Of a stretch of 64,000 nt of DNA, positions 24,748 to 33,894 are shown piece by piece (the first letter of the stretch is position 1; each line of letters opens with the position of its first letter). Where the stretch lies: contig UCIV01000018.1 in the NCBI GenBank assembly GCA_900472575.1, positions 124,001-188,000 of the forward strand. Reading direction: 5' to 3'. A program made the position numbers and the translations under genes. Source of the stretch: Hyphomicrobiales bacterium (GTDB taxonomy: Bacteria > Pseudomonadota > Alphaproteobacteria > Rhizobiales > Rhizobiaceae). The notes under the pieces were generated by a model. It was not told where the DNA came from. It saw only the letters and a program-made list of their open reading frames with translations, and did no database searches.

Positions 24748-27700
24748 TCAGCGTGATTGCGTCGAAAGCCGCGCGCCGCCGATCCAGGTGCGGATCTTGT
24801 CTTCGAGCGCTTCCGGGCTGATCGGCTTCGACAGATAGTCGTCCATGCCGGCCTGGAAGCAGAGCTCGCGGTCGCTTTCCAGCGCATGCGCGGTCACACC
24901 GATGATCGGTGTATGTGTGCCGGTGCGCTCCTCCAGTTCGCGGATCTTCTGCGTCGCCTGATGACCGTTCATCACCGGCATGGAGACATCCATGAGGATG
25001 ATCGCCGGATCATGCGCCTGCCAGGCGTCGACCGCTTCCGCACCATTCTTGACGATTTGGAACAACCAGCCGGTAGTCTGCAGGATCTGGGTGAAGACGA
25101 TCTGGTTGACCTCGTTATCCTCGGCCACCAATACGTCGAGCGACGGCATGGCCTGAACGGGAGGCGTCGACTTTGCACCAGTCACCAACTGAGGACTTGC
25201 AATCGGCGCGATAGCCTCTGCAACGACAGTTGCCTCCATCTGCCGCCGGCTTCTGACCGATCGCACCACGTCGATGACAGTGCTGCGCAGAAGGTTGGCC
25301 CGCGCCGGCTTCATAAGATGCGCATGGATCTGCAGGCTGGCAAACATGCTTTCGTCATTTGCCATGTCCATCGAGGTCAGGAAGATGATGCCTGTGCGGT
25401 CGAAGCGATTGTCTCCACGCAGCGACTTGGCGAAATCAAGCCCGTTCATTTCCGGCATGTGATAGTCGAGCACGATCGCATCGACCGTGATCCCGAGGCG
25501 CGTTGCCTCGGCAAGGACGGCCAACCCCTCGGCACCGCTTTCCGCCGCGACCGTATCGAAACCCCACATGGAAAGCTGTTCGGAAAGGATGCGGCGATTG
25601 ACGGCATTGTCGTCGACAATCAGCACGCGAGCGCCGCTCGTATTGACCGGCAGCACGGTTTCCGTCTTGCGCTCCGCGACGACCGGGAACGGCAGGCTCA
25701 CGGTAAACACCGAGCCGCGTCCGAGTTCGCTTTCGACATTGACCGAGCCGCCGAACAGTTCGACGAGACCCGACGTGATCGCCAGCCCCAGACCCGTGCC
25801 TTCGTGCCGCCGCGTCGAGGACGTATCGACCTGCGAAAATTTTTCGAACACCGAGGCGAGTTTCTCGTCCGGAATGCCGAGCCCGGTGTCCTCGATCCGG
25901 ATCGTCAGCATCAGGTCAGAAGCTCCCACGGGTTCCGACTTCAGGTCGATGAAGACATGCCCCTTCTCGGTAAACTTCACCGCATTGCCGACGAGATTGG
26001 TGACGATCTGGCGGAAGCGCCCGGCATCGCCGAGCACAGTTTCCCGCACGGAAGCATCACCGCGCACGATGAGTTCGATATCCTTGTCGGCGGCAGCGGA
26101 CGAAAGCAGCGTGGCCACATCTTCGATCGCCTCCACCGGATCGAAAGGCGCCTTCCTCAGCTTCATCTGCCCGGCATCGATCTTCGAGAAATCGAGGATG
26201 TCGTTGATGATCGTTAAAAGCGCATTGCCGGATTTAACGATGATGTCGATGAAGGTCTTCTGCCGCGTGTCGAGATTGGATTTGGCCAGTAGTTCCGCCA
26301 TGCCGAGCACGCCATTCATCGGCGTGCGGATTTCATGGCTCATATTGGCGAGGAATTCCGACTTGGCACGATCAGCAGCCTCGGCGCGCTGCAGCAGCCG
26401 CGTCAGGTCCTCTTCGCGCGCCTTGACATCGGTGACGTCAGTAAAGACGGCCAGCCAATGGTCACTGTCGGTCTGCCGCGCCTCGACCTGAACCCATTTG
26501 CGGTTCTCGATCTTGAACGAGGCATAGAACGGCCGGCCCGCAGCCATGTTCTCTTCCAGCGACCGAAACGTTCCAAGCGCTTCACCGCTCGCACCGAGAT
26601 CGCCGCGACGGACACAATAACGGAACAGATCGCGCCACTGCGCGCCGGGAGAAACCATCTCGGCGGGCATTTCCAGCATGGCGGCAAGCGCATCGTTAGA
26701 AAGTTCGACCTCTCCATCATGCAGGATCAGCAGCCCTTGCGACATCGCGCTGGTCGCATCGCGCATCAGCGCGCCGTGACGTTCAAGCGCCGCACGTGCC
26801 TCCTGGATCTCCGCATCACGCTTACGCATGACGGTGATGTCGGTATAACTGAGAAGGAGCTTGCCGTCAGAAAGCCGCGACGGTGAAATCAGCACCTGCC
26901 TGCCGGTAAGAGAGCGGATCTCCAGCGGCGGATGCCCGTCCTCCGTCAGCGCTGCAATTCGCTGCTCGTAGATCGCTTCGAAATCGGAACCGAAATCGGC
27001 AAACACGCCGCTCTCGAAAAGAAACAGAAGGAAATCACGGTAGGAACGGCCGGAGAGATTGAAGCTCCGCTTCGTATCCCAGAACTCCCCGAAAGCGGGA
27101 TTGGCATATTCGAAATCGAACTGATCCGTCAGGATGGCGACGCCGACAGGAAGGGCGTCGAGAATGGTCTGTAGGTCCCGGCTGACCTTCTCCGCCTTCG
27201 CCTGTGCCTCGCTGATCTGCGAGACATCCGTCCGCGAGCAGAGGAGGTAATTGCTGCCATCCTCGGTCTGGATAGAGCGAAGACGGGTCAGGACCGGTAT
27301 GACCGATCCGTCCGGAAAGGTCATGTCCTCGGACTTGTCGATATTCTCGCCATCCAGAACCCGGGCATTTTCGTCCCAGAAACGTTCGGCGGCCCAGGGA
27401 AACATCTGCGCTTCCGTCTGGCCTATATAGCGGTCCCGGCTATCGCCGAGCATCCGCTCATAGGCATGGTTGGCATAGGTCAGTTCATGCCTGGCATTGC
27501 GCACGAAGACCGGCGTCGGCAGGTCCTCGAGGATGGCGCGAAACAGCTCCGTTTCCGCCACCTGATTGCGGAGCAGCATTTCCTGCTCCTTGAAATCAGT
27601 GACGTCCTGGCGGATCGCGATCAGAACACCGTTTTCCAGCCGTTTGTTGACCGATCGAAGCCAGCGCCCGTCGGCAAGATGATCGATGCTTTCATGATAG

Positions 27701-28392
27701 GGCTGCCGGAAAGGTTTGATCTGCTCTGCGAGCCATCCGTCCCGGCCCAGCGCAAGAACCTGATCGTCCGACTGATAGATCTTTCGGCGGCGGTCGTAGG
27801 CCTGCCCCAGGATCTGGGGCAGGCTCATCCCGACCTGCAGATCGATATCCAGCGTTCGGCCATATTCGGTAAGCTGCGAATTACAATAGAGCAACACGTC
27901 GTTGCGGTCGTAGATGCCGATGCCCATTTCCAGCATGTCTAGGGCATCGTCGAGAAGTTTGTTGTCGAACATGGGCGAAGTGCCGCCTGCAACGCGCAAT
28001 GGGACGATCTTGGCCGTGCCGGAGGAAAGCTCCGCCTTCGGCGCAATCGCCTCGATAGTGCCGAACAGATAGGTATGGTCGTTTTCGGTTAGAAAGCGCT
28101 CGATATGAACTTCATATAAAAGCGCACCGGCGGCATCGAACAACCGCGCGACCTCGTCGCTGCCGAAAACAATAGCCCGACTTTCCTTCTCCTTGCGGTC
28201 GCCGGCATCGACAGTGCCCGTCAGAGTGTTGCTGGCGCCGTCGACGAAATCGTCCGGACTAGCACTGAAAAGTTCCGCATAGGCGAGATTGACCGCCACA
28301 TAGCGCAGCGCGCTATCCTTGATATAGGCCGGTTGCAGCAGATCCTGGATCCGCGCACAGGCTTTGTCGAGCAAGTCGCTGTGCATATCCAA
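24748..28392 (-). CDS. large cytoplasmic hybrid sensor kinase with PAS domains and two receiver domains
   Basis: This kinase has about 1,214 residues. The first 650 hold several PAS-type sensor modules (for example FVRNARHELTYANHAYERML and ILTDQFDFEYANPAFGEFW). Next come the dimerisation domain with phospho-acceptor His686 in NMSHEIRTPMNG, an ATPase domain (DTGLGIPDEKLASVFEKFSQ, GTGLGLAI), and receiver domains with Asp976 (LDYHMPEMNG) and Asp1135 (MDVSMPVMNG). No membrane helix is seen, so it senses cytoplasmic signals. TTG 28392 has AGGGA at the right distance; ATG 28386 is the alternative. No output regulator lies nearby. Confidence 0.93.
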   Translation of the reverse strand: MDMHSDLLDKACARIQDLLQPAYIKDSALRYVAVNLAYAELFSASPDDFVDGASNTLTGTVDAGDRKEKESRAIVFGSDEVARLFDAAGALLYEVHIERFLTENDHTYLFGTIEAIAPKAELSSGTAKIVPLRVAGGTSPMFDNKLLDDALDMLEMGIGIYDRNDVLLYCNSQLTEYGRTLDIDLQVGMSLPQILGQAYDRRRKIYQSDDQVLALGRDGWLAEQIKPFRQPYHESIDHLADGRWLRSVNKRLENGVLIAIRQDVTDFKEQEMLLRNQVAETELFRAILEDLPTPVFVRNARHELTYANHAYERMLGDSRDRYIGQTEAQMFPWAAERFWDENARVLDGENIDKSEDMTFPDGSVIPVLTRLRSIQTEDGSNYLLCSRTDVSQISEAQAKAEKVSRDLQTILDALPVGVAILTDQFDFEYANPAFGEFWDTKRSFNLSGRSYRDFLLFLFESGVFADFGSDFEAIYEQRIAALTEDGHPPLEIRSLTGRQVLISPSRLSDGKLLLSYTDITVMRKRDAEIQEARAALERHGALMRDATSAMSQGLLILHDGEVELSNDALAAMLEMPAEMVSPGAQWRDLFRYCVRRGDLGASGEALGTFRSLEENMAAGRPFYASFKIENRKWVQVEARQTDSDHWLAVFTDVTDVKAREEDLTRLLQRAEAADRAKSEFLANMSHEIRTPMNGVLGMAELLAKSNLDTRQKTFIDIIVKSGNALLTIINDILDFSKIDAGQMKLRKAPFDPVEAIEDVATLLSSAAADKDIELIVRGDASVRETVLGDAGRFRQIVTNLVGNAVKFTEKGHVFIDLKSEPVGASDLMLTIRIEDTGLGIPDEKLASVFEKFSQVDTSSTRRHEGTGLGLAITSGLVELFGGSVNVESELGRGSVFTVSLPFPVVAERKTETVLPVNTSGARVLIVDDNAVNRRILSEQLSMWGFDTVAAESGAEGLAVLAEATRLGITVDAIVLDYHMPEMNGLDFAKSLRGDNRFDRTGIIFLTSMDMANDESMFASLQIHAHLMKPARANLLRSTVIDVVRSVRSRRQMEATVVAEAIAPIASPQLVTGAKSTPPVQAMPSLDVLVAEDNEVNQIVFTQILQTTGWLFQIVKNGAEAVDAWQAHDPAIILMDVSMPVMNGHQATQKIRELEERTGTHTPIIGVTAHALESDRELCFQAGMDDYLSKPISPEALEDKIRTWIGGARLSTQSR

Positions 28393-28654
28393 GCGCTGCT
28401 GTCCCTTATTATGTTCCCGGGCAATTTTTTGGGCCGATTCACTGCGGCCGTGATGGCGACGATAACACCATGGCGAGTGTTAACAACGCGTTTTTACCAC
28501 AAGTCGATACCCGGATTTTCGTGTAGCGATTGCAGAATTTTCGCCGGAGCGGCGTGATGTCCTGGAAGAGGCGGCACATCGTCGCAAATGGCGAGGGCAA
28601 CCGTGAAGGGAATTTGACACAGTCTGCGAAAGGACCGCCGCAGATGGGATAGTC

Positions 28655-30244
28655 ATGAGCGAGATTACGACGCCTTCTCCTGCTGAAGCAGATGCTGGCC
28701 CGACGAGCGGTGAAAGACGCCGCCGCAGCGGCGGCAGAGGTGGCGAACGCCTCCGCTCAGGCCTGAGCGGGACAAAATACCGCAACCTGGTCAACACGAT
28801 AGACAAGACTAGCATCCTCTCGCCCGAAGCGATTGAAGACATTCACAGCGCCTCGCTGATTGTGCTTGAGGAAATCGGTATGGACATCATCCTGCCGGAA
28901 GCGCGTGAGCGGATGAAGATCGCGGGAGCAGATGTTACGCCCGGCTCCAACCGGGTGCGTTTCGACCGTGGCCTGATCGAGGAACTGATCGCATCCGCGC
29001 CGTCAAGCTTCACCATGCATGCCCGAAATCCGCAGCGGAATGTCAGCATCGGCGGCAATAACCTGGTCTTCGCGCAGGTCGCTTCCGCCCCTTTCGTTGC
29101 CGATCGCGAGGGTGGTCGCCGCGCCGGCAATCAGGAAGACTTTCGCAAGCTGATCAAACTCGCGCAGCATTACGACATCATCCACACGACCGGCGGTTAT
29201 CCGGTCGAGCCGATCGACATTCATGCTTCGGTTCGTCACCTCGACTGCCTGTCCGATCTGGTGAAACTGACCGACAAGGTCTTTCATTGTTATTCGCTTG
29301 GCGCACAGCGCAATCTCGATGCACTTGAAATTGCCCGTATCGGAAGAGGCATATCGATGGAGCAGATGGCGACGGAGCCATCGCTTTTCACCGTCATCAA
29401 CTCATCCTCCCCGCTCCGTCTCGACGGGCCGATGCTTCAAGGGATCATCGAAATGTCGTCGTGCGGCCAGGTCGTCATCATGACGCCGTTCACGCTGGCG
29501 GGCGCCATGGCGCCGGTAACGATCGCCGGCGCTCTGGTGCAGCAGAATGCCGAGGCGCTGGCTGGCATCGCCTTCACCCAGATGGTGCGAAAAGGCGCCC
29601 CCGTCATGTATGGCGGCTTCACGTCCAATGTCGACATGAAGACGGGTGCACCCGCTTTCGGCACCCCGGAATATATGAAGGCGGTGATTGCCGGTGGGCA
29701 ACTGGCCCGCCGCTACGGCATTCCCTACCGGACCTCCAACACCAATGCCGCCAATACGCTCGATGCACAGGCGGCATACGAAAGCTCCATGTCGCTCTGG
29801 GCGCTGACGCAAGGGGGCGGCAACTTCGTGCTTCACTCCGCGGGCTGGACGGAAGGCGGACTGACGGCATCCTTCGAGAAATTCATTCTCGACGTCGACA
29901 TGTTGCAGATGGTGGCGGAATTCCTGACGCCGCTCGACGTAAGCGCCGACGCCCTGGCGCTAGATGCGGTGCGCGATGTCGGCCCCGGCGGCCATTACTT
30001 CGGCACCCCGCATACACTCGCACGTTACGAAACCGCCTTCTATTCGCCCATCCTTTCAGATTGGCGCAATTTCGAAACGTGGACCGAGGCAGGAAGGCCG
30101 ACCACCTATGACCATGCCAACCGGATCTACAAGGAAGCACTGGCCAATTACCAGCAGCCGGCACTTGATCCCGCGATGGGAGAAGAACTCGATTCTTTCG
30201 TGACCAGGCGTAAGGCTGAAGGCGGTGTGGCAACCGATTTCTGA
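28655..30244 (+). CDS. MttB-like (non-pyrrolysine) methylamine methyltransferase family protein
   Basis: This 529-residue protein belongs to the trimethylamine methyltransferase (MttB) superfamily. It has a long Arg/Gly-rich N-terminal extension (residues 18-35), then ILSPEAIEDIHSASLIVLEEIG, TTGGYPVEPIDIHASVRHLD and SMSLWALTQGGGNFVLHSAG. It lacks an in-frame UAG, so it is a non-pyrrolysine member. Studied examples demethylate glycine betaine, proline betaine or carnitine and pass the methyl group to a corrinoid protein. No corrinoid protein or reactivase gene is visible here. The substrate is unknown. Confidence 0.85.
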   Translation: MSEITTPSPAEADAGPTSGERRRRSGGRGGERLRSGLSGTKYRNLVNTIDKTSILSPEAIEDIHSASLIVLEEIGMDIILPEARERMKIAGADVTPGSNRVRFDRGLIEELIASAPSSFTMHARNPQRNVSIGGNNLVFAQVASAPFVADREGGRRAGNQEDFRKLIKLAQHYDIIHTTGGYPVEPIDIHASVRHLDCLSDLVKLTDKVFHCYSLGAQRNLDALEIARIGRGISMEQMATEPSLFTVINSSSPLRLDGPMLQGIIEMSSCGQVVIMTPFTLAGAMAPVTIAGALVQQNAEALAGIAFTQMVRKGAPVMYGGFTSNVDMKTGAPAFGTPEYMKAVIAGGQLARRYGIPYRTSNTNAANTLDAQAAYESSMSLWALTQGGGNFVLHSAGWTEGGLTASFEKFILDVDMLQMVAEFLTPLDVSADALALDAVRDVGPGGHYFGTPHTLARYETAFYSPILSDWRNFETWTEAGRPTTYDHANRIYKEALANYQQPALDPAMGEELDSFVTRRKAEGGVATDF

Positions 30245-30449
30245 ACACCTTCAAACCGGCACAGTATTGCCGCAATCCCACCACAAAGCGAGGCGGAGGT
30301 TGCACGTTAGCGGCAGAAATCAACCTTTGGATGATCGAGTGTGAACAGCCGTTCAGACTAAGTTCTGTTTCCTTCCATCAATCTGCCGAGATTGAGCACC
30401 ATCTTATGAACGTGCCCTTGGAACGAACCAGAGGGAAAGGACCACGATC

Positions 30450-30800
30450 ATGACGTTCATGAAGAAAACAGTTTCCGCGAGCCTCGTCGCCCTGTCTGTC
30501 GCAGGCGCACTTGCCGCGACCGCACCTGCCGCAGAAGCGCGCGACCGCCATCATCACGGCGACGACGTCCTGATCGGCGCCGCCGCAGGTCTTGCCGGCG
30601 GTATTATCGGAGGCGCAATCGTTTCCGGTTCGCAGCGACCGGTATATGTCGAGCCGCAATACGAATACGCACCGCCACCGCCACCGCGGGTCGTTTACCG
30701 CCCTGCTTACTACGAGCCGGCCCCGCCGCCGCCGCGTTGCCATCTCGAATGGGTGGAAAACGAATATGGCGAAGCTTATCGCGCCCGCGTCTGCTATTAA
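30450..30800 (+). CDS. exported glycine-zipper, proline-rich small protein
   Basis: This 116-residue protein has a signal peptide (cleavage near AEARD, about residue 32) and a short glycine zipper (IGAAAGLAGGIIGGAIVSG), then a tyrosine/proline-rich stretch with two poly-Pro runs, and ends CHLEWVENEYGEAYRARVCY with two cysteines. It probably sits in the periplasm or outer membrane. AAAGGA precedes ATG 30450. It ends in a strong terminator. The function is unknown. Confidence 0.78.
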   Translation: MTFMKKTVSASLVALSVAGALAATAPAAEARDRHHHGDDVLIGAAAGLAGGIIGGAIVSGSQRPVYVEPQYEYAPPPPPRVVYRPAYYEPAPPPPRCHLEWVENEYGEAYRARVCY

Positions 30801-30821
30801 TATCTGAAGTCAGAGATGCTG

Positions 30822-30857
30822 AAGGCGGCGGTGAAAGAACCGCCGCCTTTTTCTTTT
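30822..30857. terminator. hairpin terminator between convergent genes
   Basis: An 11-base-pair stem (AAGGCGGCGGT with ACCGCCGCCTT, loop GAAAGA) is followed by a T-rich run, TTTCTTTT. It lies between the convergent genes ending at 30800 and 30873 and probably serves the plus-strand gene. Confidence 0.85.
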
Positions 30858-30872
30858 ATCTATTCTACGCGA

Positions 30873-31163
30873 TCAATCGTCGTCGCCGTCGATCCACACC
30901 TGTTCGCCGGATTGCGGGTGGAACTTGATTTCCATCTTGCGGCCATCCTTGTTGCGGGCCTCGACCTCATAGCAGCCGTCATCGATATTGATATCGCGGA
31001 TTTCCAGACCAAGCGGCGCGATCCTGTTGCGCAAATCCGCTTCGCTCATCCAGTCGGCGATCGGCACATTGCCGCAACGGCGACGATCATCGTCATCCGC
31101 ATGGGCGAAAGAGGCAAAGCCAACGGAAGAGAGCGCAACGGCAGCAAGGATGATGCTTTTCAT
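30873..31163 (-). CDS. periplasmic PepSY-domain protein
   Basis: This 96-residue protein has a signal peptide (MKSIILAAVALSSVGFASFAHA), then a single PepSY-like domain (MSEADLRNRIAPLGLEIRDI, GCYEVEARNKDGRKMEIKFH). An AAAGGA site precedes ATG 31163. It is divergent from a second PepSY gene (31299) that leads a two-component operon, so the two may share a 135-base control region and act on the same sensor. The acidic ends (DDDD near residue 24 and at the C terminus) are notable. Confidence 0.82.
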   Translation of the reverse strand: MKSIILAAVALSSVGFASFAHADDDDRRRCGNVPIADWMSEADLRNRIAPLGLEIRDINIDDGCYEVEARNKDGRKMEIKFHPQSGEQVWIDGDDD

Positions 31164-31298
31164 GACGGGTTCCTTTCGAACTGATCCGGCCGAGGCATCC
31201 TTGCCTGACCGATGGACAGACCTTACGAAAGTGGCGCTGAGCGATAACTGACAGGCCATGTCAGCTAAATTTCAGCAAACCCGTGTTAGAGGAAGCGG

Positions 31299-31619
31299 AT
31301 GTTGAAACGCCTCACTGCCCTCGCCCTTCTGTCTGCTCTGGTCTTTACGGCCCCGCCTTCGAAGGGCGATGACAACCATGATCTTGACCGCTTGCGCGAT
31401 GCCGTGAACCGCGGTGAGGTCATGCCGCTTTCCGCCTTGCAGGACGAAGTGCGGCGCGCGTTTCCGGGCGAGATCATCCGCGTCAAGCTGGATGAGGACG
31501 ACGGCCGTTTCATCTACGAGTTCAAGGTCCTCAAGACCAACGGCCGGCTGGTCGAAATCGAGATGGACGCCAGAGATGGCCGCGTTCTCGATGTCGATAA
31601 TGACGATGACGACGATTGA
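31299..31619 (+). CDS. periplasmic PepSY-domain protein, FeuN-like candidate
   Basis: This 106-residue exported protein has a signal sequence (LTALALLSALVFTAPP), a PepSY-type domain (MPLSALQDEVRRAFPGEIIR, FIYEFKVLKTNGRLVEIEMD) and a poly-Asp tail. Its stop lies five bases before the response regulator start, and the sensor kinase follows. Sinorhizobium meliloti FeuN is a small periplasmic inhibitor of the FeuPQ system encoded in the same position, which suggests a similar role. Homology to FeuN itself was not tested. Confidence 0.8.
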   Translation: MLKRLTALALLSALVFTAPPSKGDDNHDLDRLRDAVNRGEVMPLSALQDEVRRAFPGEIIRVKLDEDDGRFIYEFKVLKTNGRLVEIEMDARDGRVLDVDNDDDDD

Positions 31620-31624
31620 TTGCC

Positions 31625-32284
31625 ATGCGTATCCTGCTTGTTGAAGACGACCCGTTGATCGCCCGCGACGTCACCCGCCATCTCGAACATGCCGGCTATC
31701 TGGTCGAGCATGAACGTGACGGCGAGAGCGGCTGGTTCCGCGGTGACGCAGAAGAATTCGCCGCCGTCATTCTCGATCTCGGCCTGCCCGAACTCGATGG
31801 CCTGTCGGTCCTCAAACGCTGGCGCGCCACTGAGCGGGAACTGCCCGTTCTCATCCTGACTGCCCGCGGCAACTGGGAAGAGCGCGTCGAGGGCATCGAT
31901 GCCGGCGCCGACGATTATCTGGCAAAACCGTTCCAGATGCCGGAGCTTCTCGCCCGCCTGCGCGCCATCATCCGCCGCTCGCAGGGCAAGGCGGCTCCAG
32001 TGATGCAGGCAGGCAAGCTGAAGCTCGATCCGCGCGCGAAGAGCGCTTCGGTCGACGGCCTGCCCGTCGAACTGACGCCGCTCGAATATCGCTGCCTGCA
32101 TTTTCTGATGGCCAATGGCGAGCGGCATGTCTCGCAGATGGAACTGACAGAACAGCTCTACGCGCAGGATTTCGAGCGAGAGAGCAATTCGGTCGAGGTG
32201 CTCGTCGGACGCTTGCGCAAAAAATTCGGCAGGGAAGTCATCGTCACCCGTCGCGGCTACGGCTACCGGATCGGCACCGCATGA
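31625..32284 (+). CDS. OmpR/PhoP-family response regulator
   Basis: This 219-residue DNA-binding response regulator has its phospho-acceptor Asp51 in VILDLGLPELDG, the conserved Lys in YLAKPF, and a C-terminal winged helix (LTPLEYRCLHFLMAN through VLVGRLRKKFGREVIVTRRGYGYRIG). It overlaps the kinase gene by four bases (ATGA), so the pair is translationally coupled. It resembles PhoP/FeuP regulators. Confidence 0.93.
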   Translation: MRILLVEDDPLIARDVTRHLEHAGYLVEHERDGESGWFRGDAEEFAAVILDLGLPELDGLSVLKRWRATERELPVLILTARGNWEERVEGIDAGADDYLAKPFQMPELLARLRAIIRRSQGKAAPVMQAGKLKLDPRAKSASVDGLPVELTPLEYRCLHFLMANGERHVSQMELTEQLYAQDFERESNSVEVLVGRLRKKFGREVIVTRRGYGYRIGTA

Positions 32285-33642
32285 GCGAAGACACCAAGGC
32301 CGGGCGACGTCCGCTCTCGATCCGCAACCGTTTTCTGATCGTCTCGCTGGTCACGGTCCCGGCTGCGCTTGCCTTGGCCTGCTTGTTTATGGTCTCGGTC
32401 TTTTCCGCCAATCTGGAACGCCGGCTCGATGCGGAGCTGACCGGCCATATCAACAATATCGCCGCCTCGCTGCGTTTTGCTGCCGATGGCACACCCGAAC
32501 GCCCGGCCGGCTTCTTCGACAAGCGTTTCGAGGATGCCTATGGCGGGCTCTACTGGCAGATCGGCGACGACACCTCCCCTGCCCGCCTGCGTTCCCACTC
32601 GCTTTGGGATTATACGCTTACTTCACCTGCCGATCTGCCGAGCGACGGGCGGGTTCTTCGCTACGACATGGCCGGGCCGGACGGCTCGACGCTGACCGCC
32701 CAGCAGCGTCAGATTATGGTGCCGACGCCCGCAGGGTTGAAGACCCTGCAGATCATCGTTGCGGCCGATCGCAAGCCATTGCAGGAAGCCGGTTATCGCT
32801 TCGCCTTCGACATCCTGCCTTATCTCGCAGGCCTTACGCTTTTCCTGATCGGCGCCTCGCTGATCCAGGTCGTCTTCGGCCTGAAGCCGCTGGCAGAACT
32901 GACCACCGGCCTCGACCGTATCCGCGAACGACGCGGCGGTCGCCTGGAAGGCGTTTTGCCGAAGGAATTCGAACCGGTCGAGATATCGGTCAACCGCCTG
33001 CTCGATGCGCAGGCTCAGGCAATCGCCAAGGCTCGCGCCCGTGCCGGCGATCTGGCGCACGGGCTGAAAACACCGCTGACGGTGCTTTCCAACGACGCCC
33101 TGACGCTGCGCCAGAAGGGCGAAAGCGAGATGGCCGACGAGATCGACCGGCTGGTGGCGCTGATGCGCGCCCATGTCGAGGCGGAACTGGCAAGAAGCCG
33201 CATCGTCGCCAATGCCGAACTGCGCCAGTCCGATGCAGACATCGAAAAGATCACTGGCCAGATCGTCCGCACGCTGAAACGAACGCCGGAAGGTGAAGCG
33301 CTCAACTGGAATGTGGAGATCGACGAGCCGGCGGACGTTCCGCTCGACCCGAATGACCTTCGCGAGATGATCGGTAATATCGTCGAAAACGCCGTCAAAT
33401 GGGCCGCAGGCGAAGTGACCATTAGCTGGAAAAACCGCCGCCTGACCGTGGCCGACGATGGCCCTGGCGTCGATCCCGAAAAGATCCGCAGCATGACCGA
33501 ACGCGGCGTCCGCCTGGACGAACAGGTGCCGGGAACCGGCCTTGGCCTGTCCATCGTCAAGGAAATCTGCACCGTCTACGGATTGACCCTGTCGATCGAA
33601 AACCGGCGGCAAGCCGGGTTACAGGTCACCATCGCCTTTTGA
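32281..33642 (+). CDS. PhoQ/FeuQ-like sensor histidine kinase
   Basis: This 453-residue membrane kinase has two membrane helices (about residues 18-40 and 180-205) around a periplasmic sensor region of about 140 residues. The phospho-acceptor His260 lies in GDLAHGLKTPLTVL, the PhoQ-type H box. The ATPase domain has NIVENAVKWA, DDGPGV and GTGLGLSIV. It is the cognate kinase of the preceding regulator. The periplasmic PepSY proteins encoded upstream may tune it. Confidence 0.92.
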   Translation: MSEDTKAGRRPLSIRNRFLIVSLVTVPAALALACLFMVSVFSANLERRLDAELTGHINNIAASLRFAADGTPERPAGFFDKRFEDAYGGLYWQIGDDTSPARLRSHSLWDYTLTSPADLPSDGRVLRYDMAGPDGSTLTAQQRQIMVPTPAGLKTLQIIVAADRKPLQEAGYRFAFDILPYLAGLTLFLIGASLIQVVFGLKPLAELTTGLDRIRERRGGRLEGVLPKEFEPVEISVNRLLDAQAQAIAKARARAGDLAHGLKTPLTVLSNDALTLRQKGESEMADEIDRLVALMRAHVEAELARSRIVANAELRQSDADIEKITGQIVRTLKRTPEGEALNWNVEIDEPADVPLDPNDLREMIGNIVENAVKWAAGEVTISWKNRRLTVADDGPGVDPEKIRSMTERGVRLDEQVPGTGLGLSIVKEICTVYGLTLSIENRRQAGLQVTIAF

Positions 33643-33894
33643 ACTGCGACAGGATTTCCGCCTTCAAAGGCATCAGCGCTGTGGGAAACCGCTTGCCCGC
33701 CGATGACATCGGCCAATGATAGCGTTAACGAGGCTTTTTGCGAGCCGGCACGATCCATCGAAGCAACCGCGGCGATCCCGTGCCCGCGCGACAGGCAAAA
33801 TTCATTCCCGCCTTATGAGACTATAAATCGAAAAAACACGGCACAGGAAACGTGTCGGGTCGCTTGGCGGGACGCAACAGGGATAGGGCGAGAC

